Of a stretch of DNA of 64,000 nt, positions 27,721 through 37,668 are shown one piece after another. The DNA lies in NCBI GenBank assembly GCA_963828825.1, contig CAWHGF010000001.1, positions 372,001-436,000 of the forward strand, written 5' to 3'. Under the pieces are notes generated by a model, which worked only from the letters and a program-made list of their open reading frames with translations, was not told where the DNA came from and did not search any database. The position numbers and the translations under genes are program-made. Position 1 is the stretch's first letter. Each line of letters starts with the position of its first letter. Source of the stretch: Bog-473 sp963828825 (GTDB taxonomy: Bacteria; Actinomycetota; Acidimicrobiia; Acidimicrobiales; RAAP-2).

Positions 27721-29839
27721 TCAGAACCCGGTGCCGGCGATGATCGACCCGTTGAGATGAGTCCCGGCCATGCCACCGGCGTAGGGGGCGTCCCCGTAGC
27801 TGTAGACCGCACCTTGGGCCGACGAGACCGAGTAGCCCACACCGTCTGACGTTGCGAAGATGGCAGCGGCGCCGTCGAGGGCGTTGAAGTTGGCCGAGGA
27901 CGGCGCGCCGAGGTACGCCGAGGTGCCGTAGCCGAAGACCTCACCGTCGCTCAAAAGGATCCAGTACCCGTTCCCATCTGGGCTGGGAACCGCGGAAGTG
28001 ACGGTGCCGTGTCCAGGTGCGCCGAGGTAAGGGGCGTCGCCGAAGCCGTAGACGTTCCCCGTGTTGGTCACCAACCAGTAGCCGTTCCCGCTGTGGTCGG
28101 GCATGACGGCGACCGCGGCGCCTGCACAGCCCCCGACGAGGCCTGGGCACGACCCGGCGAAGTGGGCGTCACCGAAGGCGAAGACCCCGCCGTCCGAAGC
28201 CACCATGAAGTACCCCCCGTCGTCGCTGGAGGGCACCATGCCAACGACGGGGGCGTTGAGGCTATTGGGCAGACGCGAGCCGGCCGGATGGAGCCCGAGT
28301 CCGGGAAGCGAGCCGTAGAACCGGCCGGCGGCGTCGCCGAAGCTGAACACCCCACCGTCGGAGGCGTCGAGCCAGTAGCCGCCACCATCTTTGGTGGCCA
28401 CGATGCCGACGACCGGTCTTTGCAAGACAAGGCTGCCCGTCGACCCGTGGAACAGTGCAGCGCCGAAAGTGAAGACCCCTCCATCAGAGCCCACCAGCCA
28501 GTAGCCGTGTGGCGTGGGCGGGGTTGTGGGCGGGGTTGTGGGCGGGGTTGTGGGCGGTGGGGTGGGCGGGGTTGTGGGCGGTGGTGGTACCGGCGCAATG
28601 TTCGTGCTGACGCAGGTGGGTGGGGTTGCCGACGAAGCAGAGTTGACCGCCGTCCACGTCCCACCACGAATCGTGACGTCGCACGTGTTGCCGTCGTTCT
28701 CGGAGCTGTAGCCATCCACCGTGTCGTTCAAGAAGTTCAACGTGGACGTGGGGTCGATGTTCCAGACCTCGCGGTAGAGGTAGTACGCGTCAGCCGGGAA
28801 CGTCAGCGTCGAGTCAACGATGTTGACGTCGGCTCCGATGAGATCGACGCAGCCGACGTAGACCGAGGTCCCACAGTCAAACGTGTCGTTGGAGAAGGTG
28901 AACGGGCCGCGCACCCCCAAGCCTGAAGGGGTCCAGTCTTCGATGACGTCACCCGTCTGAGCGTTCTCCATCGTGCAGTTCTCTATGACGTCGTCGGCCG
29001 AATTCGTCCCGCTGACGTTTCCGCCACCCTGGCCGTCGTTGCCGAAGAAGACCCGACCGGTGCCGCTGACGGTGCAGCCGTTGATCGTGACGTCGTTGAT
29101 CCCCTCTGACGCCAGGTTCGCCTCGGCGTCGAAGTCGTCCTCCCCCGGATTGGTGATCGTGATGTCGGCGAGCGTCGAGTCGCTCACGCTCGAGAGCGTG
29201 ACGGCTTGTCGCCCGACTCCGCTGATCGTCAGCCCGTCCACCGATGCCTTCGTCGTTGGGCCGGCGAACCCGCCGTTGAGCGTCAACCCGTCGCCGAAGA
29301 CGTCCTCGACGGTGACGTTCGTCACTGTCAGCCCGTCGGTGCCGTCACTCCTGATGCCGCTCTGGAACGCCGCCGCCTCGTTGTCGTAGTCGCATGCGCA
29401 GGTGTTGACGCCAACGACCGTCAGGTTCTCGAGCGTGATGTCCGTGCCGTCCTCGAAGTACCACACCGCCTGGAGGTTGGCCGATGTCAACGTCGTGCTC
29501 GACGTCGGCGCTTGGTCGTCCATCCACGTCCCACCGTTGATCGTGAGCCCGTCGGCGTAGAGGAAGTACAGGCTGGAGACCTGGAAGCAGTCGCCGGTCG
29601 CGTTGACCACCGTGTTGGCCGGAAGAGATGAGAGCCACGCCTGCATTGCGGTCTCGACGTTCGTCGTGGAGCAGTCCTGCTGCGAGATGGAGGAGGGAAC
29701 AGGGACGCCGGGAACCAAGGGCGTGGTGAGCCCTCCCGCGGCGGCGAAAGGGAGCGCGGCTACGCACAAGGCGGCAGCGATGAGCGGGGCGAATCGACGG
29801 ATCAGTTTCGTGGCGACGCCCGCTCGTCGTCGACCGCAT
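27721..29839 (-). CDS. secreted beta-helix protein with propeller-like C-terminal repeats
   Basis: Large exported protein of about 705 residues. The signal peptide reads KLIRRFAPLIAAALCVAALP. To reach the ATG at 29839 one base must be shifted near 29810; without that the open frame begins at a TTG at 29769. Residues 60-380 form a right-handed parallel beta-helix (many NxTV, GLTI and DVTI strands, as in pectate-lyase-like folds). A Pro/Thr linker follows, then at least five 40-50-residue repeats of the type GYWLVGSDGGVFTFG. Probably binds or cleaves a surface or environmental polysaccharide; no catalytic residues are evident. Confidence 0.8.
28514..28590. repeat. 12-bp tandem repeat coding for Pro/Thr linker
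   Basis: Several copies of a GGGCGGGGTTGT-type unit with small variants. On the coding strand they give PTTPPTTPP. Prone to slippage, so linker length may vary between strains. Confidence 0.8.
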
Positions 29840-30593
29840 CCGCGAACGTGACGGCGACCGTGTTGTCGGGCAGCTCCGCGCTCGCTCGTGCCATGCCCAA
29901 TGCGCCCCTAGGGGAGAACCAGCGCCCGGTCCACAAAGGCGTCTCTCGGCGGTCGGTCGCCTGGACCTGCCGGCTGTAGCCGAGCCGCCAACACCGCCCG
30001 GGTAGTGCGACGAACCCTCGACGTGCGTCCTCGGAGCGCTGGAGCACCCTTCGATCTTCGCGCCATGCCCAGTGAGGGCAAGTCCGCACCCCCTGTGTGG
30101 GACCTTTGTTGTGCGGAGGTTGCGCGGACGGACCTCCAAACGGCTCTCCGGCGGGTGGGGAATAGGCGCAGACTCGCTTTTCGGCGAGTGAGCGGAATCT
30201 CAGATCGGTTCGTGTTCGCCGACGCGGCCGACGGCTCGGTGCTGCTCTGGTGGACCACCCGTCCCGAGCATGGACGGAGAGCGAGCGCGCATGACTGACA
30301 GCTCTGGAGCATTTCGAAACACTCTCCTCGTTCCTGCTCGGCGAGGTCGACCAGATGTATTCGAGCAGTTCGAGGTAGTCGGGAATGAAGCCGCCTCGGT
30401 GGACATCGATACGCTCCTTGGCCCGCCGGAAAATCGCTCTGGCGCATGGAGCTAAGTCTCAAGCAGGCACAAGGTGGCAGGTTCATGACCGGCTAAACGA
30501 TCGCATTCCGGCATTTTTGTCCCGCCCCTACAAGCCCGCCACGGCGTTCGATTCCGCCCGCTTGATCGGTGACTTTCCGCAGATGCGATGGGG
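29840..30593. other. 750-base region without a clear gene
   Basis: No intact gene is recognised. On the minus strand around 30330-30440 a stretch reads like protein (AKERIDVHRGGFIPDYLELL) but has no start, motif or family I can name; it may be a gene relic. The rest shows mixed base use and no strong hairpin. Confidence 0.5.
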
Positions 30594-31991
30594 CTAACCC
30601 TGCCCCTCCAAAATGAGATCGTCATTCGAGAGTTCGAGCGAATCCCGACCATTGAGCACGCGCCCGTTGCCGTTGCTCAAGGCGTTTGACCGTTCATTGG
30701 TGATCGGAACCTCTTGGCCTTCGGCGTCGACCACGACCACCCTGTCGCGTCCCGCGCGCTTGGCCCGGAACAGTGCGGCGTCGGCCTGGCTGATGATGGC
30801 CGGAAGGTCGTCCGTCGGGTCGGCCTCGACGACCCCGAAGCTCGCCGTGAACTTCGGGAGACCGGCCACAGCAATGGCAGCCTCGAGCCGGATCCTTGCC
30901 GCCTCGAAGATCTCACGGGCTTTGTCGATGCCACAACCGGGAATGGCGATGGCGAACTCCTCCCCGCCGTGGCGGCACACGAGGTCTTCGCTCCGGAGGG
31001 ACTCCCGGAGAACCTGGGCGAACAATCGCAACGCCCGGTCGCCGGTCTCGTGACCGTAGCTGTCGTTGAGGAGCTTGAAGTGGTCGAGGTCGGCCATGGA
31101 GATCACGACATGCGATTCCTCGCGCCGGACCGCTGAGACGCGATGCTCGAACGATCGTCGGTTCAGCAGGCCCGTCAGGCTGTCAGTCGTTGCCTGCAGC
31201 TGCGTCTCGGCCATGACCCGCAGAAGACCGATGCGGGCGCCGGACAGCTTGGCGAGGGTCTCGAGGTCCTGCACGGTGTTATCCGAGAACGCGGCGTGCT
31301 GCTCGCCGGTGACGTGGATCACCCCGACCGAGCGGCCCATGATGGAGACCGGCACGCACATGGCCGAGATGGCCCCTTCGGGTCGGCCTTGGAGCTTGGG
31401 ACACGCGTCGAGTTCTTCGCTGTCGGAGAACCGCTGCACCTGTGCCCGGCGTGCCGCCGGACAGTGATCCGGTGAATCGACCCCACAGCTCGGCGGCGAT
31501 CCCGTCGGCGAGGCCGAGGCCATGCGCAGGAGGTGCGCGTGACTGTTATCGGCGAGCAGGAGCTCAATGGGCGCATCGGGCACGATGGCGGAGAATGACC
31601 GCTCGATCACCTGGACGACCTCGGGCTCCCCCTCGGCCATGTCCAAGGCATTGGCCAGGCGGCTCTCGAATTTCTGTCCGCGGGCCTGGGCCTCGAACTG
31701 GCGGGCGAGGGTGGCGATGACGCCGTCGCTCTTGTCCTGTTCAGTCACGCTACGCAACGACAGGATGATGGCCATGGGTGCGACCAGCAGCGCCATCCAC
31801 ATGGCGTCAACTAGATAACGGGCACCGCCGGAAGTCGTGAGCGAGGTCAGGTAGACCGCCAGTAGCCCGAGCAACGGACCCACGATGATGCCGACCACGG
31901 CACCGATGTAGGCGGCACGTTTGGTCCGTGTCCGCGCGGTGCTCCAATCGTCTTCGGTGACCGCGGCGCTCGACGGTATTGGCTCTTCCAT
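30594..31991 (-). CDS. membrane-bound GAF-GGDEF diguanylate cyclase
   Basis: Signalling enzyme of 465 residues making c-di-GMP from two GTP. Two membrane helices (about residues 28-50 and 62-80) are followed by a GAF-like sensor region (110-280) and a GGDEF domain. The active-site motif is GGEEF, and an RxxD inhibitory site (RSED) sits exactly five residues before it, so product feedback is expected. The DLDHFKLLNDSYGH metal/substrate region is intact. The ATG at 31991 has GAGGGG about 7 bases upstream. No c-di-GMP effector is seen next to it. Confidence 0.92.
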   Translation of the reverse strand: MEEPIPSSAAVTEDDWSTARTRTKRAAYIGAVVGIIVGPLLGLLAVYLTSLTTSGGARYLVDAMWMALLVAPMAIILSLRSVTEQDKSDGVIATLARQFEAQARGQKFESRLANALDMAEGEPEVVQVIERSFSAIVPDAPIELLLADNSHAHLLRMASASPTGSPPSCGVDSPDHCPAARRAQVQRFSDSEELDACPKLQGRPEGAISAMCVPVSIMGRSVGVIHVTGEQHAAFSDNTVQDLETLAKLSGARIGLLRVMAETQLQATTDSLTGLLNRRSFEHRVSAVRREESHVVISMADLDHFKLLNDSYGHETGDRALRLFAQVLRESLRSEDLVCRHGGEEFAIAIPGCGIDKAREIFEAARIRLEAAIAVAGLPKFTASFGVVEADPTDDLPAIISQADAALFRAKRAGRDRVVVVDAEGQEVPITNERSNALSNGNGRVLNGRDSLELSNDDLILEGQG

Positions 31992-32189
31992 CGAGATCCC
32001 CCTCGCATTCCGGTCTCCGTATGATACGAGCCCTTGGTTGCCGCCCGGTTGCCAATTCGTCGACAATTTGGTTCGATCAGAAGGAGCTTGCTGGACCCGA
32101 TGGCCTCTGGGCGGTCCGTGAGTATCTTGCGGTTGGTGATGGAGACGTATACGTGCTCGGCCTTGGCACCAACGAACCTCTTCGTGACG

Positions 32190-32740
32190 CCCGTGGACGG
32201 TGATCGGGGTCGTGTGGCCCTTGAGCCGTTCTCTCGGATTGAGTTCGGAGAAGCCCCCGTACGCTGCCGAGTTACCGGTCTGCTTGAGCGACCGATCCGC
32301 CCTTTGTCGTTCCCCTTCTGGGAGGGGCAGGTCTCTCTTCACCCTCTGGCGCTCCTCGACCATGGCCACCACGGGGTCCCCTCGGTGGGATCGATCGCCA
32401 CCACTCCACCCAACATGACCGTGGTGAGCCCAGAGATCCGCCCTTTGGGGCGGAGCTGCCAGGCTCGCAGGACCTTCGGAGCCTTCCCGGTTAAGAGCGC
32501 GGACGCCAGGCAATCCGGCATCGAGTACCAGAGCGGTTCGTCGGAGGTCACAATGTTGATCCCGATGCCCCACGAACTGCCGTCATCGGCGGCTCTCACG
32601 GGAAGGATGTCCTCATCGGGCTGGACGAGGGCGCAGCCCGCGAACTCCTTCCATGTCTCGGGTCCAGGCGGCACCGTTCGAGGGTCATCGACGCCAACAG
32701 CTCTTTCGATTTCAGTGGTGACGGGAAGTCACACATTAGG
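32190..32740 (-). pseudogene. remnant of B-family DNA polymerase-like protein
   Basis: Three pieces in different minus-strand frames join into one protein path: KSKELLASMTLERC, then ETWKEFAGCALVQPDEDILP with LWYSMPDCLASALLTGKAP, then VVAMVEERQRVKRDLPLPEG ending in LKQTGNSAAYGGFSELN. The last piece fits the polymerase B region III pattern (K, then N-S, then Y-G). The order matches large actinobacterial proteins with a B-type polymerase domain. N- and C-terminal parts, including the DTDS region, are gone. Remnant limits are approximate. Likely residue of a mobile element. Confidence 0.5.
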
Positions 32741-32764
32741 CAATCACACGACCGAGGAGGGCTT

Positions 32765-32905
32765 ATGACCACCACCGCCGAGCCCATCACCGACCTCACA
32801 TCCGTCCTCCCCGGCGGCGGATCCGCCCGGCGGCGTGCATCACGCCGACGACGACGTCGGAGTAAGTCCGCCAGGGGTCTTGGACTGTGCCGGCCTGCGA
32901 CCTAA
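32765..32905 (+). CDS. small arginine-rich ORF
   Basis: 46 codons with a strong GAGGAGG site five bases before the ATG. The first 20 residues are neutral (MTTTAEPITDLTSVLPGGGS), then an Arg/Ser-rich tail. No family recognised. It may be the truncated start of a lost gene, since the surroundings hold other relics. Confidence 0.3.
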   Translation: MTTTAEPITDLTSVLPGGGSARRRASRRRRRRSKSARGLGLCRPAT

Positions 32906-32963
32906 CCCCTGCCCCCTAACGGCCCCCCACCACATCGGGGGCGGATCCGTTTGAATGAGGGGC

Positions 32964-34055
32964 CTAGCGGGTGCCCTTGGAGTGGCCGAAGCTCACCAGC
33001 TTCGGGTTGGACGTCAGCCAGTCGGCTTGCTCGCGCAGGACCACACGCACCGGCATGGGAACGTGCCGTTTCAGCCGACGCAACAGGTTTGGCTCCTCGC
33101 TCGCGCCGTTGCTTGCCGCGGCCGCTTTCCTTGTCAACACCTCTAGGTGATCGATGCAGTAGCCGCCATTCGGGTAAGGCAGCGCGCTTACCTCCGAGGA
33201 ATCGAAGAAGGTTGGCATCACGCCGAGCGGCATGAAGTGCGTCACCAGACTCTTGCGGGTGCTCGAAGGGTCCTCGATCTTTGCGCCCCCATGGAGCAGG
33301 TCGGCATGCCAGATGAGGATGTCGCCCTTTTTCGCCGCGAAGCGTTCGGTGTTGAAGCCACGATTGACGCAGTCGGCCTTCATTTGCTCGAGTACCTCGC
33401 TGTAGGCCGTCATGTCGTTGTTGTGCCCCTTGGACATGCTGGGATGCAGATACTCGGGGACGCTGTGGCTGCCGGGTACAAATTCGAGCTCGCCAGAACC
33501 CGGGCGCACATCTTCGAGTGCCAACCACGAGGCGGCCATGGTCATGGGCTCGGTGAGCGTGAGGGGGCCCGTGTCGATGTGCAAGGTCTCTTCCGAGCCT
33601 TTGCGCATCGTCATGGTCTGGAACGCGACCGGAGGGCGGTCGTAGATCAACGTGAGGAAACGGAGGACCACCGATGGGAAGATCAGTTCCGCGGCACGGT
33701 CGAAGCAGCAGTGGAGACTACTGACTTTGGTGATCTTGTCGTAAAATTCTCTCGAAATAGGCAGCTCCCGCCGCTCGACGAGCACATAGATGCTGAGGGG
33801 CGCCTCGTCCCACGACCGCTCGAAGAGGTCGAGGTAGGCGTCGATCACCTCGTCGCCAACCGCTTTGGGGAAGATCACATATCCGTGGTCGATGTAGTGG
33901 GTCAGCGCCTCTGCTTCCTTGGCGGTGACCTCACCCCTCGAGAGCTTGCCAGCCAGTAGCTCATGCGCGTCTCGGCGGTCGATCCACAATCCCCCGTATC
34001 GGCTCCGGAAGAGCGGTTCCTCCGAAGCGAGAGCGTCGGGCAACTCGAGTTCCAT
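32964..34055 (-). CDS. PhyH-like Fe(II)/2-oxoglutarate oxygenase A
   Basis: Oxygenase of 363 residues. HxD motif LHIDTGP and distal His in DLLHGGA; between them lies the cupin-type core with FVPGSHSVPEYLH. It opens with RSRYGGLWIDRRDAHELL, a lead shared with the next gene. The ATG at 34055 is chosen because this shared part begins soon after it. The second copy lies 600 bases upstream in the same direction, and the two are clearly paralogous. Substrate unknown. Confidence 0.85.
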   Translation of the reverse strand: MELELPDALASEEPLFRSRYGGLWIDRRDAHELLAGKLSRGEVTAKEAEALTHYIDHGYVIFPKAVGDEVIDAYLDLFERSWDEAPLSIYVLVERRELPISREFYDKITKVSSLHCCFDRAAELIFPSVVLRFLTLIYDRPPVAFQTMTMRKGSEETLHIDTGPLTLTEPMTMAASWLALEDVRPGSGELEFVPGSHSVPEYLHPSMSKGHNNDMTAYSEVLEQMKADCVNRGFNTERFAAKKGDILIWHADLLHGGAKIEDPSSTRKSLVTHFMPLGVMPTFFDSSEVSALPYPNGGYCIDHLEVLTRKAAAASNGASEEPNLLRRLKRHVPMPVRVVLREQADWLTSNPKLVSFGHSKGTR

Positions 34056-34653
34056 CCAGCTCCTCGCATCAGGGCGACGCACGGTCAGCGGCCTGGCCGT
34101 GATTATCGCCTGGTGTCGTCGACTTGTCCACCAGCAGAGAGGTGGTGTGTCGGGGGTTGCAGCGTCCGGTTCGGTACACCCACGGGCAGCGGGCCAAGGC
34201 GAGAGCAAGCTTAGGCCGGCTGAAACGGGCGCGGCTCTGGTGCACCAGCCGCAGGATGACACACGGCTCGCTCGGAAGGCCCTCCCTCACAAAGTTTTGG
34301 TTCCCCAGTCCACCAGCGCTCAGTGGTCGGGGTGTTCGGATAGACGTACCAACCAGGTGGCCACGGGGAGCCGGACGAATTGCCTGGTGCGGAGTTACCC
34401 CTAGGCGAGAGCCGGACACCGCACCAACGATCACGAAGAGGACCCCCACGACCATCGCAACGATGCCGCCGTAGTAACGATCATTGACGGCGCACAAGAC
34501 GCATTTCCCGCTAGCGGGATCGAGCCGCACGTCGAGTGGTTACCGCCATTGGCGATGAAGAAGACAGCGTCGATGGCCCGACCAGCACACCCAAGATCAC
34601 CCAGGTGGACCGCCAGACTTTCACCCTCAATAGGTTATTTTTCCGAGGGCTCT
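34056..34653. other. region between two paralogous oxygenase genes
   Basis: About 600 bases with no clear gene. A minus-strand frame near 34400-34530 has one hydrophobic stretch (IVAMVVGVLFVIVGAVSG) and could be a small membrane protein or relic. Nothing else is supported. Confidence 0.45.
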
Positions 34654-35853
34654 TCATGCGCATCTGTAGGACATTCCACTCGCCCCCGAGGTGTCGCACG
34701 CGTGGCACCCTCCCGGCGGACGGGGACACCCTAACCGTCGCGTCGAGCGCGGCTTGTTCGGAGCGTGCTGACGGGCCCACGCGGCGAACATGGAGGGAAC
34801 CCGGCTGCGAATCGAGAGTGGCACCCAGCTCCTGTAGACGTCGATCGGACGGATCGTGTCAGCGCGAGCTGAGGTGTCGTTTGTCTTCGGCCCCGAGAGC
34901 ATGTCACTCCAATTGACGTCGATGGAATACCCGCCTCCGGCGTAGGGGATCACGCCGGCCTCGGAGAAATCGAAGAACGTGGGCATTACCCCAAGGGGCA
35001 TCAAATGTGCGATCACGCTGAGACGTGTTCTGGTTGGGTCTTGGATCGGCGCCCCTCCGTGCATAAGGTCGCCATGCCAGATCAAGACGTCACCTTTCTT
35101 TGCCACGAAGGTCTTCGTTTCGAGCCCGCGGTCTTCGCACATGCGAAGTGTGGTCCTGAGAACCTTGCCGTACTCTTCGTAGTCGAACTGATGGCCCTTG
35201 TCGGTTCCATGATGCAACAGCTCGGGGAGTCGATGGCTCCCCGGGATGAACTGGAACTCTCCGGAGAGGGGCTGCACGTCTTCGAGGGCAACCCAGGACC
35301 CTGCCAATGACAATGGCTCAGTAAGCGTCAGCGGACCCGTGTCAATGTGCAACTGCTCCTCGGAACCCTTTCGCAACGTGAGCGTCTGAAATGCGACGGG
35401 TGGCCGCTCATAGATCTGGTTTAAGAACCGCAGTACCCGCTGGGGGAAGATCAATTCACCGGCTCGGTCGAACCACAAATGGAGCGATCCCACCTTTGTA
35501 ATCTCGTCATAGAACTTGCGGTCCAACGGTAGACATTCCATCCCCCTTGAAAGCCAACACCTATCCGGAGGATCGTTCCAGGCGGCCTCGAAGAAGGCCA
35601 GGTACTCGTCAATCACGGACCCATCGGTGGCTCCCTCCAACACCACGTAGCCGTGGTCGATGTAATGGGCTAGCAGCTCGGCATCGGCTTCGGTGACCTC
35701 GCCGCGGGATAGGCGAGCTTCCAGGACCTCGTGGGCATCGCGGCGATCGATCCACAAGCCGCCATACCGGCTGCGGTAGAGCGGCGGCTCTACCTGGCTC
35801 ACAGGGCCGAGATGTCCGACTTCTCCTGCAGCAAGAGTTGCTTCTGATTGCAC
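34654..35853 (-). CDS. PhyH-like Fe(II)/2-oxoglutarate oxygenase B
   Basis: Oxygenase of 399 residues, paralogue of the 32964-34055 gene. The same opening (RSRYGGLWIDRRDAHEVL), the same HxD motif LHIDTGP and distal His (DLMHGG) are kept. The last 35 residues are Cys/Arg/Pro-rich and unlike the paralogue, so the true stop may be earlier with a frame slip near 34770. The pair suggests two substrates or an old duplication. Confidence 0.83.
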   Translation of the reverse strand: MQSEATLAAGEVGHLGPVSQVEPPLYRSRYGGLWIDRRDAHEVLEARLSRGEVTEADAELLAHYIDHGYVVLEGATDGSVIDEYLAFFEAAWNDPPDRCWLSRGMECLPLDRKFYDEITKVGSLHLWFDRAGELIFPQRVLRFLNQIYERPPVAFQTLTLRKGSEEQLHIDTGPLTLTEPLSLAGSWVALEDVQPLSGEFQFIPGSHRLPELLHHGTDKGHQFDYEEYGKVLRTTLRMCEDRGLETKTFVAKKGDVLIWHGDLMHGGAPIQDPTRTRLSVIAHLMPLGVMPTFFDFSEAGVIPYAGGGYSIDVNWSDMLSGPKTNDTSARADTIRPIDVYRSWVPLSIRSRVPSMFAAWARQHAPNKPRSTRRLGCPRPPGGCHACDTSGASGMSYRCA

Positions 35854-36175
35854 AACACCTCCCAGGGTGGAGACTGCTTTGTTACTCCGGCCCCCATGAT
35901 TTCAGACATCGGCCACGCCGTGCTGCGGGAGATTGGAGGAGGCGCTGAACCACGCCGCGGGGACGGCCGAACAGCAAGAAATTTTGGGGGCGCCCCGAAC
36001 GAATCCTCTTTGAGTCAAGACCCCTATTTCCAGTGCCTCCGGCCGCGACGAATCGAACCGTCATGGAAGGGCATAACGGCGTAGGGTTTCTCTGGGTTCG
36101 GGAGTGACCTCGCCGAAGAGCCGGTCGCGCAGGGTGAAGAGCCGCCGCGTGCAGAGCGGAAATGTGGAGCGGAAC
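35854..36175. other. 320-base region without a gene
   Basis: Between the PhyH-like and stomatin genes. A minus-strand stretch at 36061-36180 reads like a protein end (TRRLFTLRDRLFGEVTPEP, then a stop) without a start, so it may be a relic. No hairpin or promoter pattern is clear. Confidence 0.45.
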
Positions 36176-37153
36176 TCAGCGGCCGTTGGAGCGAGACTGG
36201 CCGCCGCCGGGATCGAGCTGGGGCGGGCGCTCCGCTCGATCGCCTGACCCGGTCTGGGCGACGGTCCCGGCATCCGCGGGTGCCGCAGAACCGTTCGATG
36301 AAGCCGGGAGGAGGGACTGCAAGCCGCCGATGAGGCCACCCAGCTCCATTGGGACCACGATCTTGGTGGACGGGGACGTCCCAACGTTCTTCAGGATCTC
36401 GAGGTATTGGAGCTGCATGGTGTTCGGATCGAGGCCCTGCCCTACGGCCGAGATCTTCTCGAGCCCCGCGGCGAGACCCTCCGCGCGCAGGATCGCCGAC
36501 TGACGCTCGCCCTCCGCACCGAGGATCACCGCCTGCCGGTTGCCCTCAGCCAGCGTGACAGCCGCCTCCTTCTGCCCCTGGGCCTCGGTGATCACGGCCC
36601 GCCGGGTCCGCTCGGCCGACATCTGCCGCGTCATTGCCTCGAGTACGCCGGTGGGCGGGTTCACCTCGCGGACCTCCACGGTGGTGACCTTCACGCCCCA
36701 GCGCTCGGTCACGTCGTCGAGTCGCACGCGCAGTGACGCGTTCATCTCTTCCCGCTTGGACAGCACGTCGTCGAGCGCCATGTCGCCGACCACGCTGCGC
36801 AGCGTCGTCGCCGCGACGTTCTGTGCCGCCGCGGCGAAGTTCTGCACCTGAAGAACCGACATCGCCGGATCGACGACCTTGTAGAAGATGATGAAGTCGA
36901 TGGAGATGGAGGCGTTGTCCTGCGTGATCGCCGTCTGGCGCGGGATCTCCAAGAACCGCTCGCGCAAGTCGACCAGCGACGTCCTGTCGGTGACCGGGTT
37001 GATGAAGACGAGTCCCGGTCCTCTGATTCCAAGGGCTCGGCCGAGGCGGAAGAGCACCACCCGCTGGTACTCACGGACGATCTTGACGGAGAGCGCCAGG
37101 GCGGTCAGGATCCCGAGCACCACCACCCCGCCGACGACTTCGATGACGATCAT
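36176..37153 (-). CDS. SPFH/stomatin-like membrane protein (slipin)
   Basis: 325 residues: one N-terminal membrane helix (residues 4-24), an SPFH domain (IVREYQRVVLFRLGRA to EVNPPTGVLEAM) and a long coiled coil rich in Ala/Glu (RRAVITEAQGQKEAAVTLAE). It oligomerises in membrane microdomains and is thought to control partner membrane proteins. Its ATG overlaps the stop of the NfeD-like gene (ATGA), the classic two-gene arrangement. Confidence 0.92.
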   Translation of the reverse strand: MIVIEVVGGVVVLGILTALALSVKIVREYQRVVLFRLGRALGIRGPGLVFINPVTDRTSLVDLRERFLEIPRQTAITQDNASISIDFIIFYKVVDPAMSVLQVQNFAAAAQNVAATTLRSVVGDMALDDVLSKREEMNASLRVRLDDVTERWGVKVTTVEVREVNPPTGVLEAMTRQMSAERTRRAVITEAQGQKEAAVTLAEGNRQAVILGAEGERQSAILRAEGLAAGLEKISAVGQGLDPNTMQLQYLEILKNVGTSPSTKIVVPMELGGLIGGLQSLLPASSNGSAAPADAGTVAQTGSGDRAERPPQLDPGGGQSRSNGR

Positions 37154-37668
37154 TGCCGTACGTCCAGGGAGGGGCTCTCATCGAGGGTGAAGAGTGCCTG
37201 GATCGGCGTCCGCTCGGCATCCTCGCCCCAGACCTCGAGGCGCACGCCGGAGGCCCGCAGGACCTGTACCGGTGTGGCAGGGGCGACAGTGCCGTTGACC
37301 GAGACGGCGGACCAGTGCTCCCCGTTTACCCGTACGATGCCCTCGGGCGCCAGCTGGCTCACCGCGACACCGTCCGCACCCTCGAGCGGACTACATCCGT
37401 GGCGGCTCTCTGTCTCCGAACCGCTCCCCGACAGCGCTCTCCACGCGAGGGTGGCCACTCCAGCACCGACCACGAGGTCGACGCCCAAGAGGGTCCAAAG
37501 CAGCGGACCTGGTCCCCGATCCACCATGAGGTAGATCAGCCAGCCGCCCAAGAGGACGCCGATGGCCACCGCGATGCCATGGGCATGGGGACCGACGTGG
37601 AACCCAACGAGGATCACCAGGCAGAACAGACCGAGCAGGGCTCCCGTGCCAATCCACATGAGCGTCAC
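37150..37668 (-). CDS. NfeD-like membrane protein
   Basis: Protein of 172 residues with three hydrophobic segments (about 5-22, 32-48, 58-78) and a C-terminal OB-fold NfeD domain with GIVRVNGEHWSAVSVNG. It lacks the N-terminal ClpP-like protease of long NfeD proteins. It partners the SPFH protein encoded directly downstream with a 4-base overlap. Confidence 0.88.
   Translation of the reverse strand: MTLMWIGTGALLGLFCLVILVGFHVGPHAHGIAVAIGVLLGGWLIYLMVDRGPGPLLWTLLGVDLVVGAGVATLAWRALSGSGSETESRHGCSPLEGADGVAVSQLAPEGIVRVNGEHWSAVSVNGTVAPATPVQVLRASGVRLEVWGEDAERTPIQALFTLDESPSLDVRQ

Noticed and set aside
28514..28590. Direct repeats as CRISPR or iteron origin
   Set aside because: They are in frame inside the secreted protein gene and encode its Pro/Thr linker.
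36040..36065. A tRNA T-arm-like stretch (GGTTCGATTCG on the minus strand) as a possible second attachment site
   Set aside because: The stem does not pair over 5 bp and no acceptor or anticodon arm is present; similarity to the tRNA-Arg end is weak.
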